Source: Mactra quadrangularis (taxonomy: Eukaryota; Mollusca; Bivalvia; Venerida; Mactridae). From it: a DNA stretch of 64,000 nt. Below the pieces are notes generated by a model. The model did no database searches. It saw nothing but the letters and a program-made list of their open reading frames with translations, and had not been told where the DNA came from. Made by a program: the position numbers and the translations under genes. The stretch spans positions 50,511,395 through 50,575,394 of the forward strand of contig CM046307.1 of assembly GCA_025267735.1 (NCBI GenBank), read 5' to 3'. Shown in pieces: positions 57,701-64,000 of this stretch. Within the stretch, counting starts at the first letter, position 1. The number at the start of each line of letters is the position of its first letter.

Positions 57701-60700
57701 CCAAAAGATGGCATTTTTACAGAGTCTTATAATGCACATCCGAAATTTAAATGGGGTCGATAAAATGCCTGAACAGATGACTAAAAGGGGATTAGTGCTT
57801 CATTATTTGATTACACTTTTCACCTTTTGTCACTATGCCATCGACATATTCACTTTTGGCAGGTGAAAGTAAATAAAGATAAAAGGTTAAAAGAGGCATG
57901 TCACAAAATGTAAATCCATATTTCGATTTTTGATATTGAATTATGAGGACGGACTATTGATGGTATTCCAGAATTTTTTTTAATTTAAACTTACATTTGT
58001 CGATATCAAAGTCTGGTATATACAGTGTGGGGAATCACGTGACCTAAAATGGTTCTTTACACGGAAAAAATGGCGGCCATATCGTAAAATTTGGGCTAAA
58101 AGACAAGATAAATGACATTTATACTTCACCAATTTTTATTAAACCTAGCGCAGTCTAAGCAGCACAAAATTCTCTTTCTAACGGTAGTTCTGCCAAACCC
58201 ACAACGGTTCTAGTTTTCTAGATTTCCTCGAGGTTTTGAACGAGTTGAGAGTTTCTTGGAGGAAAAATGCCGTGGTGCCTAACACGTACATGCTATGATT
58301 TTTTGAAAAATAACTTCTTTTAGCAAAAATACACCAAAATTTTGTCAATGTATGTTTATCTTATGCAGAAATGCAAATCACCTGTCAATTACTCATTGTT
58401 ACGTTTCCATTTGAAAAAGATATTACTGAAAAAGTAATAATGGTGCTTCACACGTACAATTTTTCTGTCATGAATTGACGGTGCTTTACACGTTCGATGA
58501 AGAACTGATAATGATTTACAAAAGGTTATTAGTATTATCAGGTTGATATTTATGATAAAAGTTTAACTATGTTCTAGACCTTTTTAACTAGTTATTTCAA
58601 ATCCCTCACACATTCTTGCGTTAGAGGGTTGCGGGTAGATGTACAAGCAGTTGAGTATATAGCTTAAATAGTTTTAAACACATTTCGTAGCATTGGGTCT
58701 AACAAATTTTCTCAAAAGTTCCAACAATCAACTATACATTTCTACGTCCTATTTATTCCAAATATTTAAATTCTTCATCTCTTAAAAGGGCAAAATACAT
58801 CTAGCCGTTATTATTGATAGTGATGATGGAACTGGGTCATTATTATCTTAATTTATTATTTGCATAATAGATTTATTGATGTTTTATTGTTTTTAGATTG
58901 TAGATATATACGAATTAGATCGGTACCTTCCCTTACCGGACTGCCCGTCAGTCCGGTAATTTACTGGACTATACCGGACAGACCTAAATATTTCATTGTT
59001 TTGATAAAAATACATATTAAAATGGTACTTTTTGCATGTAGTATTGTTATACAACTCAATAAATAAAGTTTTAAATCATTTTTTAGCATTTTATTGTGTA
59101 TATACCCATATAATAATAAAGTATATATCACCGCTGACTGAGCTCACATGGCTTATTCACAGTGATCGTCTGGATTGACAATGATCAATACCTTTATGGC
59201 CATGGAAAGTGCGTGGGATACATTTATTTATGCTATATATACTATATCACTCATCTAAGGATAGAATTTGGTAATAAATACTTAGTTCTGATAACAGATT
59301 CATCAACTATCTATACCGGACTGGCATTTTCAGCGATGGAAAGATTACTCTCCCTTTTCTCTACCGGACTGGCCTTGAAATATACATATAAAATCTTACA
59401 ACTACCGGACTGGCGATATTTTCATAATTGAATAGCTTCACAAATAGCTAAGAATAGATACTTAAATCGTTTAAAAACATTTTATGCAATATAAGAAGAA
59501 TTAAATGATGTTATTTGCCACCGAACTGGCATTTATCTATTAATTCCTAACTATTTGTGTTGGTATTCCATCATACAAATATCGCCAGTCCGCTAGTATT
59601 TAGATTTTATAAGTAGATATTAAGGCCAGTCCGGCAGTGAAAAGGGAGAGTAATCTTACACAATTTAGAAATGCCAGTCCGGTAGCAAATAACATTTTTT
59701 TTCTTCTTATATTGCATAAAATATGCGATCCTGTCAACGTTCGATATCGCCAAAAATCGGCTTTAAGATTTTTCTTTTTCGATTTTGCCGAGGAAATCGG
59801 CCGATTTTTTTGTGTTTTCCTCGAAAACTCGGCCCAATCTCTGGATTTCGCCGTAAAAAATCGGCAGACTTTTCAGAGTTTGTTAATTTAAACCATTTAT
59901 TTCAGGCTAAAGAGTAAATGGGATCGTGAAACATTTGTCTCATTAATTTCGTATCCAGGGGATATCGGCACATTTTGTGTAGGTGTATATGAAGCCAATC
60001 TAAATCAAGCCAAGTTGGATAATGTATACAGAAATGAAAATTCTAGTCATTAAATGAGAAGCAATATGCTAAAATTGATAAAAACTTCTCCATAACAGAT
60101 TAAAACTCAGACTCAGTAATTATAAGAAATTATATTTTACCTTTCCAGTGAATCTACTACACTTACGTCCAAAGAGGTTTCTCTGTTCTGGATCGTTCAT
60201 GGAGTTAATTTTCTTCAACTCAGAGCGAATATTTATTTACCTTGAAATTTTCGGTGACATCACATCACCTTCTTCAGCTGACTGATTTTTTATCACATGA
60301 CCGGTAGATTTGTATGTATATTCAACATAATGGTACTCTAACAAACAGTTCATACAAAAGGCAGACAAACAGTTATTACAGTGGTAGACGAATAGTCCTA
60401 GCAAAGGCTAAATTTAAAAGTATTTCAAGTAATTGAAATGCTTAAATCACTGGAGCTTCAGAGGGCTTCGCCTCCAGTGACCCCACCATTGCGTTGCCCT
60501 GGACCCAAAATAGGACACAGCGCGACCCCATTGATCCCCGGCCTTAATTTTCAGGTTTTTACAACCAATATCACCCCTGAGCAATCATATAAAAAAGTCC
60601 TTAGTGTTTTTGTTTCAATACATACTTGATAAAATTGTACGGAGCCTTTAAAGTTACATTTGAATTTCTATTTTTATTACGCAATTATTTCGTAAAACGT

Positions 60701-63700
60701 TACATTTTATTAATTTACTTTAACGATTTTTCTTTTTGTTAAACGAAAACATATTTTGTTGAAACAAAATAACTGTGAAAATAAAAAGTACTTAAAGTGT
60801 CACTTTATTTGCCTTTTACATATCTTACATACCCAAGTTGACTCCCGACACTATGTATAATGCCTTGTCCACAAAAATCAGCAACCTTAGCTCAATTACA
60901 TATAAGTGTGAAAATGAATATATATGCACGCATATATTTGATGACGTAGATGTATATAATAAAGCTACTCAAGTCCCATTTTCATTGTTTGAAACATTTT
61001 TGCCTCGTTCTTCCTCGCTTTCTCCCATCTGACACCTAATGCTCCTTTCTAGATCGCTTTTCTATTTACACTCACTGTTCACTCTTTTCGGCGACCTGGC
61101 AGCCGCGTACACTCCTTCAAATCGAACGTGTAAAGGGAAAATCTGATATGTCACATAAAATCAAATGCTATTTTTTGTAGATATGTGTATAGAAAAGCGT
61201 GCATTGGTATGAATTTGCAAACTTTATTTGGTAAAAGGCGACTTTGTTATCAATTGGTGACAATGTACCGATATATGAATATCTCGTCAAACGGACGTGT
61301 GGGTGCTATAATGGATGTAAAAAAATTCCGTTAGAGATATGTAATGTACAATGAGCTCTTTATCGAACGTGTAAAGCACCATCATTTTATGACAGAAAAA
61401 TTGTACGTGTGAAGCACCAATAGTCACTTAGCATGAATATCGTTCTTATTTAAAGACGTACCAGAAAATTATCGACAGGTTATGTGTATTTCTGCATGAG
61501 GTTAACATACATTCGCAAAAGCTCGGTCAATTTCAGTTTAAATTTGTTAATTTTCAATAATTCTTAGCAACAACGTGTTAGGCACCACGGCATTTTTCCT
61601 CCAAGAAACTCTCAACTCGTTCAAAACCTCGAGGTAATCTAGAAAACTAGAACCGTTGTGGGTTTGGCAGAACTACCTTTAGAAAGAGAATTTTGTGCTG
61701 CTTAGACTGCGTTAGGTTTGATAAAAATTGGTTAAGTATAAATGTCATTTATCTTGTCTTTTAGCCCAAATTTTACGATATGGCCGCCATTTTTTCCGTG
61801 TAAAGAACCATTTTAGGTCACGTGATTCCCCACACTGATATATGGTGGCTGATTTATGTCATGTCGCAGGGCGCTTCACAAAAACACGAAAGTACGACAA
61901 AATGGTCTTTTTGTCGTATCATCGCCCCGCGAGGCGCCATGCAAAAACACAATCGTACGACATTTTAATCATTTGTCGTGTTTTTGCCTGAGGAAGCACA
62001 ATGCGACAATGTATTTTTACGACAAAACTTTTACAAAAGAACGACACATTTTCGTGTCGTGTTTTTGTCATAATTTTGTGGCATCTTTGTGTTTTCGTCT
62101 TACAACCCGCGGGACGATGATACGACAAACAGATATTTGTTGTATGATTGTGTTTTCGTGTGGCGCCTCGCGGGACTAAGATACGACAGATCTACTTTGC
62201 GTATAATTGTATTTTCGCTCTTTCGTCTTCCGCTCACACATGCGTACATCTTCAATTGTCTTCTGCGCGTGTGTGAGCGGAAAACGAAGGAGCGAAAATA
62301 CAATCATGCGCCAGATGAATATGTTGTATCTTTGTCATGCGAGGATTTTTTCCGCTTTTCAAATTATTCTGTTTCACGAATTTTAAATACAATTTTTTAC
62401 ATACTTGTACATGTATGTAGCTTTTTTTTACAGATTTCCATATGCCAACCAACGCATATAGAGTATATGAAGCATTTGCTACAAAAACATCGTTCAGAAT
62501 TGACCACGCAATCTGCAAGGTAAACTAAACTCTAAGACAGTTAATGTGATTTGTTTCATGCTAATTACGTTTCGTAAAAGTTTTTAAATGTTTATGCATT
62601 ATGTTAAACATTAAGCAAAATCTTTCTGTATACTGACTGACATGGTTCAAATGTAATACATGTTTTTGTAGACGTATCAGATTGTATAAACTGCTCAAAT
62701 ATATAATATATTTGCTATGTATACATGCATTACATTTTTTCCTATTTCAGTTTGACATTGAAACAAAAGATACATATCAAGATAATGAAACCTGTCCCAG
62801 GGTTCCGTTTTCCAATACCAATACTTATGTCAACATTTATGTCGTCAATTATGTTGTACATGGTAAGTTAGTGTACAAGTTTTAACTTGTTTTAATTACC
62901 ACGATGACTGTACCACGTGCTTTCCGTGATAAATGTGAGTTTGTGTTGTTTAACGCCGTAGCAACACATTTTATATGTCATATAACGGCGGTCAGTCAAC
63001 CTACTCACTTCTCCAGGAAAGGCTAAATCTCTGGGTTTAGCTGTTTACCAACTACTAAGCGCATACTTTCGTCAGTGACTGACAACTGCCCAATATAATT
63101 AAAAATCATTGGTAGGAGGGAGAATGGCCGTAGAAATAATTTCATGACCAAACTCCACGAAAGTATGCCCCACCCGGGAATCGAACCCACGGCCCCTCGA
63201 TCAGTTAACTTGCGTGCTACCAACAAATCTAGCCGGGCGGCCATGATAAATATGAGTCAAAGTATTAAAACAAACGACCATCAATGTTGGTTTCTAACTA
63301 TGAGTGTCATGGTTTCCATACCCAGAAACAAGAACAGCGAAAAAAGTCAATTGAGGGGATATTTCTTGAGTTTTTTACTTTTTATACAAAGAAACAATAT
63401 ACAAAAACAAGGGCAAGAACGTAAACAATGATGTCCGCATTGGAACGGGCTATGGCAAAACGCTATGCCACAACAAGTTCATGTCAGAACTACAAATAAT
63501 TACAAAACATGCAACCCACCCATCATTTATACAATGTAACATCATACATGCAGAAAGCCTCAAACATAATATCGTATTAAACGTCCTTTATATAATACAT
63601 TTGTTCTTACTCTTTCGTACAGATCGCAGACATTCATTCTTAAAACACTTTGAATTTCAGGTCAGCTTAAATTGTGCAATGACAATCGAATTATTTGGAA

Positions 63701-63742
63701 AGGGAACTCCACAAATTGAGGAACACATCGACCTCATTACGG
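48581..63742 (+). CDS. STRA6: STRA6-like retinol-binding-protein receptor, partial
   Basis: Nine exons of a multi-pass membrane protein related to STRA6, which in vertebrates takes up retinol from its carrier protein at the cell surface. Coding exons are 48622-48705, 53677-53762, 54601-54731, 55232-55352, 56347-56413, 57526-57660, 62434-62519, 62751-62862 and 63661-63742. All phases agree. Family blocks visible in order: VLITIGLSCLEKRRN...LLKGRPAF (first helix and RGRP-like loop), VYPLFACMTTRHKLVGS (vertebrate YPLAACATAGH region), QELPITLCNFLLIPKF, HIEYMKHLLQKHRSEL (vertebrate EEYLRNLL region) and PVPGFRFPIPILMSTFM (vertebrate PQPGFHLPLKLVLS). About 298 codons are present, so roughly the C-terminal half lies beyond the right edge. 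Intron 1 (5 kb) and intron 6 (4.8 kb) are loaded with repeats. The last exon is the least certain. Confidence 0.85.
48706..50071 (+). other. STRA6-like intron 1, left part; nothing distinct
   Basis: No exon or clear repeat was seen. The segment is AT-rich. Confidence 0.4.
50072..50370 (-). mobile_element. SINE family B, variant tail, well preserved
   Basis: The inverted head has GGTGGGATTCGAACCTGGGA and CCACTGGACCACTGCTCC. The body is AAATTTCTTGCTCAAGGAAA. The tail holds the ATTGGCGCAGCGGAATTATA and GCACGTTCACCGACTTTAC blocks. Confidence 0.9.
50371..51589. other. STRA6-like intron 1 continued; no gene seen
   Basis: AT-rich sequence without splice-flanked frames or recognised repeats. Confidence 0.4.
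51590..52540 (+). repeat. Dispersed repeat, copy 2, interrupted
   Basis: Shares GAGGTTGCATTCGTCA, AATTTGGTAAACTTTCATTG and TTCACTGAGCTGCGAGGGG with 5100-5475. It is split by a hairpin (CGCCGGTC...GACCGGCG near 51750) and by the MITE at 52111-52322. Confidence 0.45.
52111..52322 (-). mobile_element. MITE family GTTGAG, copy 3
   Basis: The right terminus CTGAACACGCTGCTG and internal opposed ACTCAACCCGA and TTGAGTTGTCTCGG units match the copies at 12134 and 17834. Confidence 0.65.
53240..53318. mobile_element. MITE, diverged relative of 6506-6583
   Basis: It has inverted ends CATTCTTGTACCCCAAGG and CTGGGATCGAGAATG and an AGATTCTCGAT inner palindrome. No flanking duplication is left. Confidence 0.55.
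53677..53762 (+). CDS. STRA6: STRA6-like exon 2
   Basis: Encodes VLITIGLSCLEKRRNVK through LLKGRPAFV. Ends on two bases of an Arg codon before GTAATC. Confidence 0.85.
53803..54103 (-). mobile_element. SINE family A, full length
   Basis: The 3' end is GTTTAACGCCGTAGCAACAC after GTTT repeats. The body is GGCGGTCAGTCAACCTACTC. The inverted head ends CTACCAACTGAGCTATCCGG. Confidence 0.9.
54313..54415 (+). mobile_element. SINE family C tail fragment
   Basis: GGAAGGGTAGGTGAGTACAAG, CCAGGAAAGCTATGTTAGA and GCGCTGGACGCCGTAAT mark a 5'-truncated copy. The overlapping open frame at 54341-54583 is spurious. Confidence 0.7.
54601..54731 (+). CDS. STRA6: STRA6-like exon 3
   Basis: Encodes PFSFIDEPRNRVGLLLAFGS through DAEFPIWAK, including a hydrophobic helix. 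Acceptor TTATTTCAG, donor GTAAGT, phase 1 out. Confidence 0.9.
55232..55352 (+). CDS. STRA6: STRA6-like exon 4
   Basis: Encodes IFLVYLFCLEVSIIVYPLFA, then CMTTRHKLVGS and LLYAIG. This matches the family's YYPLAACATAGH helix and loop. Confidence 0.9.
55413..55632 (+). mobile_element. SINE family A, 5'-truncated
   Basis: GGGTCGTGGGTCCGATTCCC, GCATACTTTCGTGGAGCTTG and GGTGAGTAATTTTACTG occur in order. Confidence 0.7.
55633..56346 (+). other. STRA6-like intron 4; no exon supported
   Basis: A 117-codon plus-strand frame (55687-56040) has no splice support and no domain, so it is not called as coding. Confidence 0.45.
56347..56413 (+). CDS. STRA6: STRA6-like exon 5
   Basis: Encodes FAFELFSTVQILRCYTAYTN then PE. 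Phase 2 in and 0 out. Acceptor TTTTTTATAG, donor GTGAGT. Confidence 0.85.
57042..57291 (+). mobile_element. SINE family B
   Basis: Head GGGAGCAGTAGTCCAGTGAT with B box TCCCGGGTTCGATCCCCA; body AATTTCCTTGAGCAAGAAA; tail GCAGACTTTAAACCGAACTT. It is very close to the copy at 22095-22345. Confidence 0.9.
57526..57660 (+). CDS. STRA6: STRA6-like exon 6
   Basis: Encodes IGVNIGAHLMMQELPITLCN, FLLIPKFCLKLYN and a basic loop ending KTKQR. Phase 0 both ends. Confidence 0.85.
58017..58510 (+). repeat. Left arm of a long inverted repeat
   Basis: Starts CAGTGTGGGGAATCACGTGA. It matches the inverse of 61352-61841 almost continuously, with a less conserved middle. Contains repeated GGTGCTTYACACGT motifs. 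Confidence 0.85.
58933..59700. repeat. ACCGGACTGGC motif cluster with inverted units
   Basis: Nine or more ACCGGACTG(GC) sites occur. A perfect hairpin lies at 58933-58959. Forward copies are near 59314, 59363, 59403 and 59520 (one mismatch). Inverse copies are near 59583, 59624 and 59672. Blocks 59311-59425 and 59578-59695 are inverse copies of each other, including AGATTACTCTCCCTTTTC. Confidence 0.75.
59740..60600. other. Spacer of the long inverted repeat; repeat-like, no gene
   Basis: Contains ATCGGC/GCCGAT dyads (59740-59870), a minus-strand segment at 60150-60290 that looks like a retroelement fragment, and a GAGGGCTTCGCCTCCAG block near 60458. A 50-codon frame after TTTATTTCAG at 59905 does not fit the STRA6-like phase and family sequence. 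Confidence 0.35.
61352..61841 (-). repeat. Right arm of a long inverted repeat
   Basis: Inverse of 58017-58510. The outer about 300 bp are nearly identical, including GTGCTGCTTAGACTGCGTTA and CACGTGATTCCCCACACTG. Confidence 0.85.
61855..62330. repeat. Imperfect palindrome (GTCGTATCATCG / CGCGAGGCGCC units)
   Basis: Units with GCGAGGCGCCA, AAAACACAATCGTACGACA and GTCGTGTTTTTG recur in both orientations. The 62212-62302 part forms a long hairpin (GCTCTTTCGTCTTCCGCTCA paired with its inverse). All six-frame ORFs here are artefacts. Confidence 0.7.
62434..62519 (+). CDS. STRA6: STRA6-like exon 7
   Basis: Encodes ISICQPTHIEYMKHLLQKHR then SELTTQSA. Phase 0 in and 2 out. The EYMKHLL block is the family's EEYLRNLL region. 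Confidence 0.8.
62751..62862 (+). CDS. STRA6: STRA6-like exon 8
   Basis: Encodes LTLKQKIHIKIMKPVPGFRF then PIPILMSTFMSSIMLYM. Acceptor TTTCCTATTTCAG, donor GTAAGT. It is the best matching block to the vertebrate PQPGFHLPLK region. Confidence 0.9.
62947..63243 (-). mobile_element. SINE family A, full length
   Basis: 3' end GTTTAACGCCGTAGCAACAC; body GGCGGTCAGTCAACCTACTC; inverted head with GGGAATCGAACCCACGGCCC. It is close to the copy at 53803-54103. Confidence 0.9.
63661..63742 (+). CDS. STRA6: STRA6-like exon 9, tentative
   Basis: Acceptor TTTGAATTTCAG. The frame continues exon 8 in phase 0 with VSLNCAMTIELFGKGTPQIE then EHIDLIT. The donor GTGCGT is weak. It fits the expected helix end, but residue similarity to the family is low. 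Confidence 0.5.
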
Positions 63743-64000
63743 GTGCGTTTTGCCTTTACGTTAAAATTACTTCAACATTTTCTACTAATTCAACTTTCAA
63801 TACAAGATTTTGACTATTAAAATAAAAATGATTTTGTCTGAAAAACTCACTGGTAAAATAACCTAGTACTGTACTAATTGGTAAAAAATGTACTTGCATA
63901 TAGTGTTGATAACCATTAAAATATTGAGAATCCAGTGTAATTCCATTTGTTAAATGATTCCATTAATTATAGTGCTGATCCAGAAATAACCTTTCATTTA
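63743..64000 (+). other. STRA6-like intron continuing past the edge
   Basis: AT-rich, no further exon seen before the window ends. Confidence 0.5.

Noticed and set aside
59905..60052. Possible STRA6-like exon after TTTATTTCAG at 59905
   Set aside because: Exons 6 and 7 already join in phase 0, the residues do not match the family, and the segment sits inside the long inverted repeat spacer.
60150..60290. Minus-strand peptide resembling a retroelement C-terminus
   Set aside because: Too short and too uncertain to name a family; left as part of the spacer description.
61856..62523. Several 67-144 codon frames on both strands
   Set aside because: They arise from the palindromic repeat at 61855-62330. 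Only the part from 62434 on is coding, as STRA6-like exon 7.

Overview
The window reads as nuclear DNA of an animal, most likely a marine mollusc. It is AT-rich, has GT-AG introns of 0.4-5 kb, and carries a metazoan annexin gene and a STRA6-type retinol-receptor gene. It is crowded with tRNA-derived SINEs, CR1-type LINE sequence, MITEs and minisatellites. There is no bacterial, organellar or viral gene organisation. The mollusc assignment is inference from overall repeat character and is not proven by any single feature.

Left part (1-25 kb, minus strand). Two unrecognised first exons (3083-3185 and 6921-7020) each encode a start codon and signal peptide. Both end in the same splice phase, so they are either tandem paralogues or alternative first exons of a gene running off the left edge. 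A five-exon minus-strand gene (20460 down to 13996) can be assembled exon by exon. It gives a 104-residue type I membrane protein: signal peptide, short Ser/Thr/Lys-rich glycosylatable stalk, one transmembrane helix and a 17-residue basic tail. I recognise no family for it.

Middle (25-33.2 kb, plus strand). A complete nine-exon annexin gene encodes 341 residues with four annexin repeats. Its introns hold SINEs, a MITE and a degenerate minisatellite.

Retroelement block (34.7-42.1 kb). A SINE is followed by a CR1-like LINE with an uninterrupted 1074-codon endonuclease/reverse-transcriptase ORF and a 3' UTR with internal duplications. A 2.5 kb cluster of foldback elements comes next, all sharing one terminal motif and interrupted by a truncated LINE tail.

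Right part (42-64 kb, plus strand). An orphan candidate exon (42997-43127) is followed by a 1.6 kb non-autonomous DNA transposon with a perfect 9-bp target duplication and a smaller palindromic element nested inside it. Then come nine exons of a STRA6-like multi-pass membrane receptor (48622 to beyond 63742), incomplete at the right edge. Its sixth intron contains a 3.8 kb long inverted repeat with about 490-bp arms.

Repeats explain much of the rest. Three tRNA-derived SINE families (called A, B and C here) account for more than 20 insertions. Several MITE families recur two or three times, and there are 26-bp and 20-bp minisatellites. No functional tRNA or rRNA gene and no CRISPR array was seen. 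Exon boundaries were inferred by eye from reading frame, splice phase and consensus splice sites; none is confirmed by transcript evidence.
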